From Nocardioides sp. Arc9.136 (GTDB lineage: Bacteria; Actinomycetota; Actinomycetes; Propionibacteriales; Nocardioidaceae): a DNA stretch of 64,000 bases. The stretch is from assembly GCF_030506255.1 (NCBI RefSeq), contig NZ_CP113431.1, positions 620,001 to 684,000 on the forward strand, given 5' to 3'. The notes under the pieces were generated by a model. That model was not told the origin of the DNA. It saw nothing but the letters and a program-made list of their open reading frames with translations, and made no database searches. This document shows, one piece after another, positions 47,012-57,482 of this stretch. The position numbers were made by a program, and so were the translations under genes. Position 1 is the stretch's first letter. The number at the start of each line of letters is the position of its first letter.

Positions 47012-47515
47012 TCAGGCGGGTCCCTCCTGCACGGGTGGCCGCCACCCGTCCTCCTCCCGGATCGCCCGGGCCACCCGCCGGCTGACCTCCCGCAGCTGGC
47101 GCGCCTGGGCGCGCGTGAGCGGGTCTAGGACCAGCCGGTGCACGGTGGCGACGTGGCCGGGGGTGGCCGCGTCGAGCGCCTCCCGGCCCTGCTCGGTGAG
47201 CGTCGCGAGGGTGTAGCGACCGTCGGCGGGGTCGGGTGCGCGCACCACCCAGCCGCGGGTCTCCAGGCGCGACACCGCCCGGGAGAGGCGGGAGAGCGAG
47301 CTGTTCGCGTAGCCCGCCAGCACACTCATCCGCAGCGTCCGGTCCGGTGCGGACGCGAGCGCGTAGAGGACGCCGTACTCGAAGTGGGTGAGGCCGGCGT
47401 CGCGCTGCAGCTGTGCGTCGAGCGCGGCCGGGAGCCACTCGAGCACGGTCGCGAGGGCGCTCCAGGTCTCGAGATCCTCGCCGGTGAGCGGGGGCGGGTC
47501 AGGGGAGTCGGGCAC
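47012..47515 (-). CDS. MarR-family transcriptional regulator
   Basis: A protein of 167 residues. The winged-helix core has LQRDAGLTHFEYGVLYALAS, RMSVLAGYANSSLSRLSRAV as the recognition region, and LETRGWVVRAPDPADGRYTL as the wing. It is divergent from an SDR gene, with a 20-bp inverted repeat close to the SDR -10. GTG 47515 is chosen over the longer frame because TATCCT lies 6 nt upstream. The ligand is unknown. Confidence 0.88.
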   Translation of the reverse strand: MPDSPDPPPLTGEDLETWSALATVLEWLPAALDAQLQRDAGLTHFEYGVLYALASAPDRTLRMSVLAGYANSSLSRLSRAVSRLETRGWVVRAPDPADGRYTLATLTEQGREALDAATPGHVATVHRLVLDPLTRAQARQLREVSRRVARAIREEDGWRPPVQEGPA

Positions 47516-47521
47516 GGCACG

Positions 47522-47527
47522 AGGATA
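47522..47527 (-). promoter_or_regulatory. Leaderless-type -10 of the MarR gene
   Basis: TATCCT on the minus strand lies 6 nt before GTG 47515. Confidence 0.55.
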
Positions 47528-47539
47528 AGCCGTCCTGAC

Positions 47540-47588
47540 TTGATCGGGAAAGTCATCCACCGTACCTTTCACTTGACTGAGCAAGTGA
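47540..47588 (+). promoter_or_regulatory. SDR promoter with MarR-type operator
   Basis: TTGATC (47540-47545) and TACCTT (47563-47568) form a -35/-10 pair with 17-bp spacing. Directly after the -10, TCACTTG (47569-47575) and CAAGTGA (47582-47588) form a perfect 7-bp inverted repeat with a 6-bp spacer, in the position where a bound repressor would block transcription. Confidence 0.7.
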
Positions 47589-47622
47589 TCGGCGACGGCG
47601 CCGCAACGGAGGGGACGGACGC

Positions 47623-48414
47623 ATGGACCTGCAGCTGAGGGGGCGGACCGCCTTCGTGACCGGCTCCACCCAGGGGATCGGACGGGCGATCGCGGAGACG
47701 CTGCTCGCGGAGGGGGCCGCCGTCGTCGTCAGCGGGCGCGACGGGACGCGGGTGCGCGCGGTGGTGGAGGATCTCCGGGCGGCGGTGCCGGACGCGGACG
47801 TCTCGGGGATCGCCGCCGACCTGGCCGACCCCGCCCAGGTGCAGCGGCTGCTGGCGGAGCTCGGGGACGTCGACGTGCTGGTCAGCTGTGCCGGCGTCTT
47901 CGGGCTCGCCGCCTTCGCGGAGGTCTCCGACGCGGAGTGGCAGCACTACGTCGAGGTCAACCTGATGGGCGGGGTCCGGCTCTCCCGGCACCTGCTGCCC
48001 CGGATGCTCGAGCGGGGCTGGGGCCGGGTCGTCTTCGTCGGCACCGAGTCCGCCGTGGACGTCCCCGCCGACATGGTGCCCTACGGGGCGACCAAGGCCG
48101 CGGCGCTCGCGCTCGCCAACGGGCTGGCCAAGCTGACCCGGGGCACCGAGGTCACCGTCAACACCGTCCTCGGCGGCCCGACGTGGTCCGACGGTGTCGC
48201 TGCGGCCGTGGCCGAGGTGGCCCGGTCCCAGGGTGCGCCGGTGGAGGCGGTCAGGGACGCGGTCGTGGCCGGGAACCCGACCTCGCTCCTGCAGCGGTTC
48301 ATCGACCCGGCCGAGATCGCCCACCTGGTGGCGTACCTCGCCAGCCCGCTGTCGTCGGCCACGAACGGCGCGGCGCTCCGGGCCGACGGCGGCGTCCTCA
48401 CCACGGTGCTGTGA
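47623..48414 (+). CDS. Short-chain dehydrogenase/reductase
   Basis: A protein of 263 residues of the classical SDR family. The NAD(P)-binding motif is TGSTQGIGRAIAE (residues 13-25), and the catalytic residues are Ser143, Tyr154 and Lys158 in VGTESAVDVPADMVPYGATK. The dipeptide LADP after strand 3 fits the family's adenine-binding Asp. The substrate is unknown. A Shine-Dalgarno-like GGAGGGGA lies upstream. The divergent MarR gene and the operator suggest induction by the substrate or a related compound. Confidence 0.9.
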   Translation: MDLQLRGRTAFVTGSTQGIGRAIAETLLAEGAAVVVSGRDGTRVRAVVEDLRAAVPDADVSGIAADLADPAQVQRLLAELGDVDVLVSCAGVFGLAAFAEVSDAEWQHYVEVNLMGGVRLSRHLLPRMLERGWGRVVFVGTESAVDVPADMVPYGATKAAALALANGLAKLTRGTEVTVNTVLGGPTWSDGVAAAVAEVARSQGAPVEAVRDAVVAGNPTSLLQRFIDPAEIAHLVAYLASPLSSATNGAALRADGGVLTTVL

Positions 48415-48420
48415 ACGCGC

Positions 48421-48454
48421 GAGCCGGCGCCGCACTCCTGGGCGGCGCCGGCTC
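48421..48454. terminator. Bidirectional terminator hairpin
   Basis: A perfect 13-bp stem, GAGCCGGCGCCGC with GCGGCGCCGGCTC around an 8-nt loop, lies between the convergent SDR and PhoX-type genes. Confidence 0.75.
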
Positions 48455-48472
48455 GGCGAGGTGCGGTGCGGG

Positions 48473-50542
48473 TCAGGCGTGCTTGTGGACCACCACGACC
48501 GAGGGGCGCGGGAAGTCGTCGGTGTGCGGCCAGGTGCTGGCCGGCGTCTCGAACGTCGCGCCGTCGACCTCACCGGGGTGCTGGACGGCCACGAACAGCG
48601 AGCGGTCCTGGTCGGTGATCAGCGGCCCGCAGGCCTCGGCACCGCGCGGGACGGTGACGAACTGCTCGACCTTGCCGCGCAGCGCGCCCTTCGTCGGCAC
48701 CCGGAAGATGCCGTCGTTGGAGCCCAGGACGTTGCCGTCGGTGGAGATCCACAGGTTGCCCTCGGAGTCGAAGGAGACGTTGTCGGGGCAGCTGATCGGG
48801 CTGACCTGCGACTTGTCGAACCCGGCGAAGTAGGTCTCCTGCGCGGCCGGGTCCCCGCAGACCAGCATCAGGTCCCAGGTGAAGGTCGTGGAGGCGTGGT
48901 CGCCGCGGGCGGGGGTCAGCTCGAGCACGTAGCCGTTGCGGTTGCCCGACTGCTCGCGCAGCGGCTCGCCGAGCGCGGGACGCGTCATCGACTTCCCGAC
49001 CGGGTTGGCCTCGTCGACCGGCAGCGCCGCGGTGCCGCGGTTGGAGTTGTTGGTCAGCGCGACGTACACCTTGCCGGTCACCGGGTTCGGCTCGACGTCC
49101 TCGGGACGGTCCATCTTGGTCGGACCGACCTTGTCGGCGGCCAGGCGGGTGTCGATGAGGACGTCGGCGACGCTCATGCCCTCCACGTAGGACGTGGTGT
49201 CGCTCGTGAGCCGGATCCACTCACCGGTGCCGTCGTAGCCGTCCTGGGTGCCGTCGCCGGTCAGCTTCGCGACGTAGAGCGTGCCGCGCGTGAGGAGGGT
49301 CAGGTTGTGGCGGCGGGCCGCGGCGCCCCGGCCCTTCTTCATCTTGTCGCGGGAGACGAACTTGTAGAGGTAGTCGCCGCGCTCGTCGTCACCCATGTAC
49401 GCCACCGCGCGGCCGTCCTTGGCCAGGGCGACGTTCGCGCCCTCGTGCTTGAAGCGGCCCAGCATCGAGTGCTTGCGGGGGGTGGAGGTGCGGTCGGTCG
49501 GGTCGAGCTCGACGACCCAGCCGAAGCGGAACGGCTCGTGCGGCTCGGTGGTCAGGTCGAAGCGCGGGTCGACCGACGACCAGCCGCGTCCGGCGCCGGT
49601 GACGCCGATGCGCTTGTAGGAGTCGGCGTAGCGCGGGTCGAGGTCCCCGGAGGCGTCGAAGTACTGGTTGAAGTTCTCCTCGCCCGAGAGCACCGTGCCC
49701 CACGGCGTCATGCCGCCGGCGCAGTTGTTGAGGGTGCCCATGACCTTGCGGCCCGACGGGTCGGCCGAGGTCCGGAGGCGGGGGTCGCCGGCGGCGGGGC
49801 CGGTCACGGCGAACGCCGTGCGGGTGCTGATCCGGCGGTTGTGCCGGGTGCCGGAGGGCGAGACCCGCAGCCAGGAGCCCGCGGTGCGGCCGCGCTTGAT
49901 CTCCAGCACGGACATGCCGTGGCTGAGGATCTCGATCTCCTTCTGGGTGTCCTCGGGGTAGAGGTCGGTGGGGAACATCAGGTTCGGGTCGGTGTACTCG
50001 TGGTTGACCACGAGCAGCGCCCGGTCGCCCTTGAGCGGCAGCACGCCGACGTAGTCGCAGTTGTAGCCGAACTGCTTGGCCGCCGAGTCCGGCGTCTGGC
50101 GGCGCACGTCGAAGCGCGGCGCTCCCTTCTCGACCGGGTCGCCCCAGCTGGCCACGACGTCGCTGCGGAAGCCCTCCGGCACGACCACCGCGTCGCGCTT
50201 GTTCGGCGCCACCGGGCGGAAGGACGTCCGGCCGAGGTCCTTGCCGACCGCCGCGCGGGCCACGCCCGCGGGGGTGGTGGCCGGCACGGCCGCCGCGGGA
50301 GCGGAGCCGAGACCGGCGAGCACCATCGCGCCGGTGCCGACGGCCGCGCCCTGCAGGACCGACCGGCGGGCGACGGCCTTGCTGATCTCGTCGCGGACGT
50401 GGCCGTTGGTGCTGGTGTTCGGGACCGGCTGGTCGCAGGCGTTGCCGCAGCGGAACTGGCAGGTCAGGTGGCTGCGCGAGCCGTGCGGCCCGGAGGTGAG
50501 GAGGGGGAGCAGCGTGCGCGGTTCGCGCGAGGCGGTGGTCAT
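48473..50542 (-). CDS. PhoX-family (DUF839) secreted phosphatase-like protein
   Basis: A protein of 689 residues. The N-terminal 55 residues include a cysteine-rich segment (LTCQFRCGNACDQPVPN), followed by the Tat-type signal VARRSVLQGAAVGTGAMVLAGL near residue 60. The rest is a PhoX/DUF839 beta-propeller with NNCAGGMTPWGTVLSGEENF, LLVVNHEYTDPNLMF, HEGANVALAKDGRAVAYMGD and RPEDVEPNPVTGKVYVALTN. Family members are Ca/Fe-dependent alkaline phosphatases exported folded through Tat. Whether this copy is an active phosphatase cannot be told by eye. TAGCGT lies 7 nt before ATG 50542. Confidence 0.88.
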   Translation of the reverse strand: MTTASREPRTLLPLLTSGPHGSRSHLTCQFRCGNACDQPVPNTSTNGHVRDEISKAVARRSVLQGAAVGTGAMVLAGLGSAPAAAVPATTPAGVARAAVGKDLGRTSFRPVAPNKRDAVVVPEGFRSDVVASWGDPVEKGAPRFDVRRQTPDSAAKQFGYNCDYVGVLPLKGDRALLVVNHEYTDPNLMFPTDLYPEDTQKEIEILSHGMSVLEIKRGRTAGSWLRVSPSGTRHNRRISTRTAFAVTGPAAGDPRLRTSADPSGRKVMGTLNNCAGGMTPWGTVLSGEENFNQYFDASGDLDPRYADSYKRIGVTGAGRGWSSVDPRFDLTTEPHEPFRFGWVVELDPTDRTSTPRKHSMLGRFKHEGANVALAKDGRAVAYMGDDERGDYLYKFVSRDKMKKGRGAAARRHNLTLLTRGTLYVAKLTGDGTQDGYDGTGEWIRLTSDTTSYVEGMSVADVLIDTRLAADKVGPTKMDRPEDVEPNPVTGKVYVALTNNSNRGTAALPVDEANPVGKSMTRPALGEPLREQSGNRNGYVLELTPARGDHASTTFTWDLMLVCGDPAAQETYFAGFDKSQVSPISCPDNVSFDSEGNLWISTDGNVLGSNDGIFRVPTKGALRGKVEQFVTVPRGAEACGPLITDQDRSLFVAVQHPGEVDGATFETPASTWPHTDDFPRPSVVVVHKHA

Positions 50543-50549
50543 GGCGCGG

Positions 50550-50555
50550 ACGCTA
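50550..50555 (-). promoter_or_regulatory. Leaderless-type -10 of the PhoX-type gene
   Basis: TAGCGT on the minus strand lies 7 nt before ATG 50542; it is the same hexamer as before menE. Confidence 0.5.
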
Positions 50556-50652
50556 GGCAGGACGGGTCAACCGCCGGGGAGGGAACGGTGACCCGCAGGT
50601 GAACGCCGAGGGGACGGCCGTCGGCCGACCCCGCCGCGCAGGACGGGCGGCG

Positions 50653-51564
50653 TCAGGCGGCGGTGCTGGAGGCGGCCAGCAGCCGGAGCTGGCGGCGGCG
50701 GTGGTTGTTGGCCTCGACGGTGAAGACCACCAGCGCGACCCAGACCAGGGCGAAGCCGGCCCACCGGGCGGGCGGCATCTCCTCGTGGAACCACAGCACG
50801 CCGAGGGCGAACTGCAGGACCGGGGTGAGGTACTGCAGCAGGCCGAGGGTCACCAGCGGGACGCGCGTCGCGGCCGCGCCGAAGGCGATCAGCGGGATGG
50901 CGGTGACGATGCCGCTGCTCATCAGGAGGACGGCGTGGCCCAGGCCGTGCTGGCCGAAGCCGGACTCGCCGGTGGCCACCAGCACCGCGACGTACGCGAC
51001 GGCGAGGGGTGCGACCACGGCGGTCTCGACCGCCAGGCTCTCGACGGCGCCGACGTTCGCGGTCTTCTTGGTCAGCCCGTAGGTGCCGAAGGAGACGGCC
51101 AGCACGAGCGCGACGTACGGGGGGTGGCCGTAGTCGAGGGTGAGCACGGCGACCGCGGCGGTGGCGACGCCGACGGCGACCCACTGCGCGGGCCGCAGGC
51201 GCTCGCCGAGGACCAGCACGCCGAGCAGCACGGTCACGAGCGGGTTGATGAAGTAGCCGAGCGAGGACTCCACGACCCGGTCGTTGTTGACGCCCCAGAT
51301 GTAGGTGCCCCAGTTGACGCTGATCGTGACCGCCGCGACCGTCAGCAGCAGCATCGTCCGGCCCGAGCGCAGCAGCGCCCGGAGGTGGGACCCCCGCCCG
51401 AGCACGACGACGAGCAGCCCCATGGTGACCGCCGACCAGAGGATCCGGTGCGCCAGGACCTCGACCGCACCAGCCGGTTCGAGCAGCGGGAAGTAGAGCG
51501 GGAAGCCGCCCCAGACCAGGTAGGCGGCCACGCCGAGGAGGAGGCCGCGGCGCGCGTCTGACAC
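50653..51564 (-). CDS. rarD: RarD-type EamA-family transporter
   Basis: A protein of 303 residues with about ten membrane helices and two EamA/DMT repeats. RGLLLGVAAYLVWGGFPLYF starts the first helix, ISVNWGTYIWGVNNDRVVES is the RarD-specific loop, and LQYLTPVLQFALGVLWFHE and VWVALVVFTVEA mark the second repeat. RarD proteins are named for chloramphenicol sensitivity effects, but the natural substrate is unknown. GTG 51564 is supported by TATCCT 6 nt upstream. The PhoX-type gene follows after 110 bp with its own -10. Confidence 0.9.
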   Translation of the reverse strand: MSDARRGLLLGVAAYLVWGGFPLYFPLLEPAGAVEVLAHRILWSAVTMGLLVVVLGRGSHLRALLRSGRTMLLLTVAAVTISVNWGTYIWGVNNDRVVESSLGYFINPLVTVLLGVLVLGERLRPAQWVAVGVATAAVAVLTLDYGHPPYVALVLAVSFGTYGLTKKTANVGAVESLAVETAVVAPLAVAYVAVLVATGESGFGQHGLGHAVLLMSSGIVTAIPLIAFGAAATRVPLVTLGLLQYLTPVLQFALGVLWFHEEMPPARWAGFALVWVALVVFTVEANNHRRRQLRLLAASSTAA

Positions 51565-51570
51565 CGGACG

Positions 51571-51576
51571 AGGATA
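51571..51576 (-). promoter_or_regulatory. Leaderless-type -10 of rarD
   Basis: TATCCT on the minus strand lies 6 nt before GTG 51564. Confidence 0.6.
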
Positions 51577-51595
51577 GGGGTTTGTCGGCGAGCGC

Positions 51596-51627
51596 CCGTG
51601 GGCAGGTTGGGGTTCCATGCCCCACGG
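51596..51627 (+). promoter_or_regulatory. Hairpin in the leader of the small secreted protein
   Basis: CCGTGGGC (51596-51603) pairs with GCCCCACGG (51619-51627) with one bulge. It encloses the alternative ATG 51617 and lies just before the Shine-Dalgarno. Confidence 0.4.
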
Positions 51628-51649
51628 ACTCCTGGAGGAGATCACCCCC

Positions 51650-52042
51650 ATGCGCACGAACCGCGTCGTTGCCACCCTCATCGCACTGGTCGTCATGGCC
51701 GCCACGCCGTTGGCGCTCACGGCGCCGGCCACCGCCGCCGACAAGGTCAAGCGCGAGATCAGCGTCCAGGGCATCGAGCCCAAGCCCAACCGCTTCTTCA
51801 TCAAGGGCGGGGTCGAGACCGGGTCCTACCCGAAGGCCAAGCTCGTCATGATGAAGAAGCCGGGCGGCTCGAAGAAGTGGACGACCTACAAGACCTTCCG
51901 GACCGACGCCAAGAGCAAGTTCCGCGTCCGCGTCGTCGGCCCGGGCCGCGGCAGCCAGAAGGTCTGCTACAAGGTCAAGGCGCCCTCGAGCTCCAAGTAC
52001 AAGACCTCGTTCTCGCGGAGCCTGTGCATCGTCAAGCTCTGA
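51650..52042 (+). CDS. Small secreted basic protein
   Basis: A protein of 130 residues. A signal peptide (MRTNRVVATLIALVVMAATP, ending near TAPATAADK) is followed by about 95 residues very rich in Lys and Arg, with two cysteines (KVCYKVKAP and SLCIVKL) likely to form a disulfide. It is predicted to be a small beta-rich secreted protein. ATG 51650 follows GGAGGAG at 51634-51640. No domain is recognised. A hairpin including an upstream in-frame ATG (51596-51627) lies in its leader. Confidence 0.75.
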   Translation: MRTNRVVATLIALVVMAATPLALTAPATAADKVKREISVQGIEPKPNRFFIKGGVETGSYPKAKLVMMKKPGGSKKWTTYKTFRTDAKSKFRVRVVGPGRGSQKVCYKVKAPSSSKYKTSFSRSLCIVKL

Positions 52043-52083
52043 GACGTACGCCGGGCCGGCTCTCGGGCCGCCGGAACAGCAGG

Positions 52084-52113
52084 AAGGGTCCCCGCTCTCG
52101 GGCGGGGACCCTT
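52084..52113. terminator. Bidirectional terminator hairpin
   Basis: A perfect 12-bp stem, AAGGGTCCCCGC with GCGGGGACCCTT around 6 nt, lies between the secreted protein gene and korB. Confidence 0.8.
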
Positions 52114-52159
52114 CGTGCGTCTCGGCGGCGCCAGTGCCGCGCTCCGGCGGTCAGACGGG

Positions 52160-53280
52160 TCAGACGACCGTCCAGGTGTCGCCGGAGCCGATGAGCGCGG
52201 CGAGCTGGTCGGCCGGCGCGCCGGGTGCGTCCTGCCGGGCGGTGGTGACCTGGGCGCGCGCCTGGTCGTCGTACGTCGGCCGCTCCACGGCCCGGAAGAT
52301 GCCGATCGGCGCCTGGTGCAGGTAGTCGGCCGCGGTGAGCCGGCTGATCGCGAAGGCGGTCGAGGGGTCGGCGGCGTGCGCGTCGTGGACGAGGATCGCG
52401 GACTCCTCCACGTCGGCGGCGAGGGCGACCTTGACCCCGCCGGTGACGTGGTCGCGGACGACCACCTTCGACCCGCGGCCGTCCTCGCCCGGGGTGCCGA
52501 AGCGGACCTGCTCGCCGTGGACGAGCGGGATGATCGCGTCGGCCTTGGTGTCGTTGCCCTTGATGGCGTCGAAGGCGCCGTCGTTGAAGATCGGGCAGTT
52601 CTGGTAGATCTCGACCAGCGAGGTGCCGCGGTGCGCGGCGGCCGCGGAGAGCACCGAGGTGAGGTGCTTGCGGTCGGAGTCGATCGTGCGGGCGACGAAG
52701 GACGCCTCGGCGCCCAGGGCCAGCGAGACCGGGTTGAACGGGTGGTCGACGGAGCCCATCGGGGTGGACTTGGTGACCTTGCCCGGCTCCGAGGTCGGGG
52801 AGTACTGCCCCTTGGTCAGGCCGTAGATCCGGTTGTTGAACAGCAGGATCGTCATGTTGACGTTGCGGCGCAGCGCGTGGATCAGGTGGTTGCCGCCGAT
52901 CGAGAGCGCGTCGCCGTCACCGGTGACGACCCAGACCGAGAGGTCCTCGCGCGCGGTGGCGATGCCGGTCGCGATCGACGGCGCGCGGCCGTGGATCGAG
53001 TGCATGCCGTAGGTGTCGAGGTAGTACGGGAACCGGCTCGAGCAGCCGATGCCCGAGACGAACACGATGTTCTCGCGGCGCAGGCCGAGGTCGGGCAGGA
53101 AGCCCTGGACGGCCTTGAGCACGGCGTAGTCGCCGCAGCCGGGGCACCAGCGCACCTCCTGGTCGGAGGAGTAGTCCTTGCCGGTCTGCGGCTGGTCGTT
53201 GGTCGGGACCAGCTCGACGCCCGAGCGCAGGCCCGGGAAGGGGAGCTCGGTGCCCGAGGTCCCGGTGAGGGGCTGGGCGG

Positions 53281-53284
<4 letters not shown>
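52160..53284 (-). CDS. korB: 2-oxoacid:ferredoxin oxidoreductase, beta subunit
   Basis: A protein of 374 residues of the KorB type. VRWCPGCGDYAVLKAVQ begins the domain (cluster/TPP-linked CXXC), FVSGIGCSSRFPYYLDTYGM follows, and the thiamin diphosphate Mg motif is VTGDGDALSIGGNHLIHA with NNRIYGLTKGQYSPTS. It pairs with the alpha/gamma fusion encoded before it; together they oxidise a 2-oxoacid (2-oxoglutarate by family) to acyl-CoA and reduce ferredoxin. GTG 53284 overlaps the korA stop by 4 bp. Confidence 0.93.
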
Positions 53285-55251
<1,967 letters not shown>

Positions 55252-55551
55252 CTCAGGCCCACTTCCTTGCTGCGTCTATTCGGACGGTTCGTGTCCGTTG
55301 CGGGAGTCGATCGTAGGGCTCAACGAGCAGAACTGGAACGCGTTCCAGTTCCACGGTCGGCCGGCGCGACCTCTCCACGATAGAGACCGCGCGGGCGCAT
55401 CCGAAGTCGTCTCCGTTGCTGGACCCGGACCAGACCAGTGAGTCCGGACACACGTGTCGAAGGGCGACTTTGTGGGTTAAGTGACCTAGTCTGCTCGAGA
55501 TAAGCAATGGACCTCGGTTTCGTGCCGGGGCTGGAGAAAGTCGGGACAGAC
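55252..55551. other. Divergent control region between korA and the sulfate-transport operon
   Basis: A 300-bp gene-free region. It holds a 22-bp palindrome (55330-55351), a minus-strand promoter for korAB and presumably the promoter of the sulfate-binding gene, for which no clear -35/-10 pair was found; TAGTCT at 55487-55492 is a possible -10. No other repeats were seen. Confidence 0.65.
55310..55351 (-). promoter_or_regulatory. korAB promoter with perfect 22-bp palindrome
   Basis: TACGAT (55315-55310) is a -10, and 17 bp upstream TTCCAG (55338-55333) is a -35 lying inside a perfect palindrome at 55330-55351 whose centre is AACTGGAACGCGTTCCAGTT. The AAC-GTT arrangement resembles sites of TetR-family regulators such as KstR. 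A bound repressor would cover the -35. Confidence 0.65.
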
Positions 55552-56595
55552 ATGAACATCAAGGTTGCCGTGGCCGGTTTCGCCGCGGGGGTGCTGACCT
55601 TGACCGCGTGTGGCTCCTCTGCGGAGGGCGGCTCGGGCTCGGACGGCGAGACGGTCAGCATCAATGCGTTCTCGGTGATGGAGGCGGCCAACGAGCCGGT
55701 CTTCGAGGACTTCCAGGCCACCTCTGACGGGGAGGGCGCGCAGTTCCAGACGTCGTACGGCGCCTCGGGCGACCAGAGCCGCGCCGTCGAGGCCGGGGCC
55801 GACGCGGACGTCGTCCACTACTCCCTCGAGACCGACGTGACCCGCCTGGTCGATGCCGGCCTGGTCGCCGAGGACTGGAAGGACAACGCCACCGACGGGA
55901 TCGCGACCTCGTCGGTCGTCGTCTTCGTGGTCCGCAAGGGCAACCCGGACGGCATCGAGGGCTGGGACGACCTGGTCGAGCCCGGCGTGGACATCATCAC
56001 GCCGAACCCCGGCTCCTCCGGCTCGGCCCGGTGGAACATCCTCGCCGCGTGGGCGCACGTCAGCGGCAACGGCGGGACCGAGGAGGAGGCCCGCGCGTTC
56101 GTCACCAGCCTGCTGGAGAACACCATCGCCCTCCCCGGCTCCGGCCGTGAGGCGACCACCGCCTTCACCGACGGCAGCGGCGACGTGCTCCTGTCCTACG
56201 AGAACGAGGCGATCCTCGCCAAGCAGAGCGGCGCGGACATCGACTACGTCGTGCCCGAGGACACCCTCCTCATCCAGAACCCGGCCGCCGTCACCGAGGA
56301 CGCCAGCGCCGCCGCCGAGGCGTTCCTGGAGTTCATGACCTCCCCGGAGGCCCAGGCCGACTACGCCCAGTCCGGCTTCCGGCCGGTCGTGGACGGCGTC
56401 GAGATCGGTGAGGTCGACGGAGCCAACGACCCCAGTGACCCGTTCCCGACCCCGGCGAAGCTGTTCACCCTCGACGACGACTTCGGCGGCTGGGGCGAGG
56501 CGGCCGACAAGTTCTTCGGCGACGGTGAGGACGGCAACCCGCTCGGCATCATCACCGAGATCCAGCAGAGCACCGGCAAGGTCGGCGAGGAGTAG
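55552..56595 (+). CDS. Sulfate ABC transporter substrate-binding lipoprotein
   Basis: A protein of 347 residues. A type II signal peptide ends in LTLTAC (lipid cysteine near residue 18), followed by a sulfate/thiosulfate-binding fold with VSINAFSVMEAANEPVFED, LVDAGLVAEDWKDNAT, ITPNPGSSGSARWNILAAWA, LPGSGREATTAFTDGSGDVL and FRPVVDGVEIGEVDG. The genes for the two permeases and the ATPase follow. ATG 55552 is chosen because it starts the lipoprotein signal, with GGAGAAAG upstream. The stop TAG overlaps the next GTG by one base. Confidence 0.93.
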   Translation: MNIKVAVAGFAAGVLTLTACGSSAEGGSGSDGETVSINAFSVMEAANEPVFEDFQATSDGEGAQFQTSYGASGDQSRAVEAGADADVVHYSLETDVTRLVDAGLVAEDWKDNATDGIATSSVVVFVVRKGNPDGIEGWDDLVEPGVDIITPNPGSSGSARWNILAAWAHVSGNGGTEEEARAFVTSLLENTIALPGSGREATTAFTDGSGDVLLSYENEAILAKQSGADIDYVVPEDTLLIQNPAAVTEDASAAAEAFLEFMTSPEAQADYAQSGFRPVVDGVEIGEVDGANDPSDPFPTPAKLFTLDDDFGGWGEAADKFFGDGEDGNPLGIITEIQQSTGKVGEE

Positions 56596-57482
56596 TGTCG
56601 ACCGCCCTCTCCGGGGCGACCATCGACGCGGCCCGGCCGGCGGACCCCACCCCGGGGTCCCGCCGGCCGCGGCGCGCGCGTCGTACCGCTCCGAGGAACA
56701 CGCTCAACCGAAGCGCGGGACTGGGCCTCGGCATCGCGATGGTGTGGTTCAGCGTCCTGGTGCTGCTTCCGCTGTCCGCCGTGGTCGCCGCGGCGGCCGA
56801 GGGTGGCTGGGGCCGGTACCTGTCGGTGCTGCGCAACGACCAGACCTGGGCCGCGGTCAGCCTGACGGTCGGCCAGTCCCTGCTCGTCACGCTGATCAAC
56901 GTCGTCATCGGCACGGTCATCGCGTGGGTGCTCGTCCGTGACCGCTTCTGGGGCAAGTCGCTGCTCGACGTCGTCATCGACGTGCCCTTCGCGCTGCCCA
57001 CCATCGTCGCCGGCCTGGTCCTGCTGGCCCTCTACGGCCCCAACAGCCCGCTCGGGGTCCACTGGGCCTTCACCGAGCACGCCGTCACGCTGGCGCTGGC
57101 CTTCGTGACGCTGCCGTTCATCGTCCGCACCGTGCAGCCGGTCCTCGAGGAGCTCGAGACCGACGTGGAGGAGGCGGCTGCCTCGCTGGGCGCCAGCCCG
57201 GTCACGGTCTTCCGCCGGATCATCCTCCCGTCCCTCGCCCCGGCGATCGCCGCGGGCGCCGCGCTGTCGTTCGCCCGCGCGATCTCCGAGTACGGCTCGC
57301 TGGTCCTGCTCTCGGGCAACAAGCCCTTCGAGACCGAGGTCGTCTCGGTGCGCGTGCTGACCTTCATCGAGAACGGCAACACCGCGTCCGCCGCGGCGCT
57401 CGCCTCGGTGATGCTCGCGGTCGCGCTGGTCGTCATCGTCGCGCTCGACATCGTGCAGAGGCGGGTGTCGCGACGATGGTGA
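56595..57482 (+). CDS. cysT: Sulfate ABC transporter permease CysT-type
   Basis: A protein of 295 residues with about six membrane helices after a basic N-terminal stretch of about 45 residues. The ABC permease EAA loop is [20 protein letters not shown], and [20 protein letters not shown] and [20 protein letters not shown] are typical of CysT/CysU. It pairs with the CysW-type permease encoded next, overlapping by 7 bp. Confidence 0.94.
   Translation: MSTALSGATIDAARPADPTPGSRRPRRARRTAPRNTLNRSAGLGLGIAMVWFSVLVLLPLSAVVAAAAEGGWGRYLSVLRNDQTWAAVSLTVGQSLLVTLINVVIGTVIAWVLVRDRFWGKSLLDVVIDVPFALPTIVAGLVLLALYGPNSPLGVHWAFTEHAVTLALAFVTLPFIVRTVQPVLEELETDVEEAAASLGASPVTVFRRIILPSLAPAIAAGAALSFARAISEYGSLVLLSGNKPFETEVVSVRVLTFIENGNTASAAALASVMLAVALVVIVALDIVQRRVSRRW

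Noticed and set aside
48473..50542. Cysteine-rich N-terminus of the PhoX-type protein as a novel domain
   Set aside because: The segment with CQFRCGNAC before the Tat signal recurs, as I recall, in actinobacterial DUF839 proteins, so it is not treated as new.
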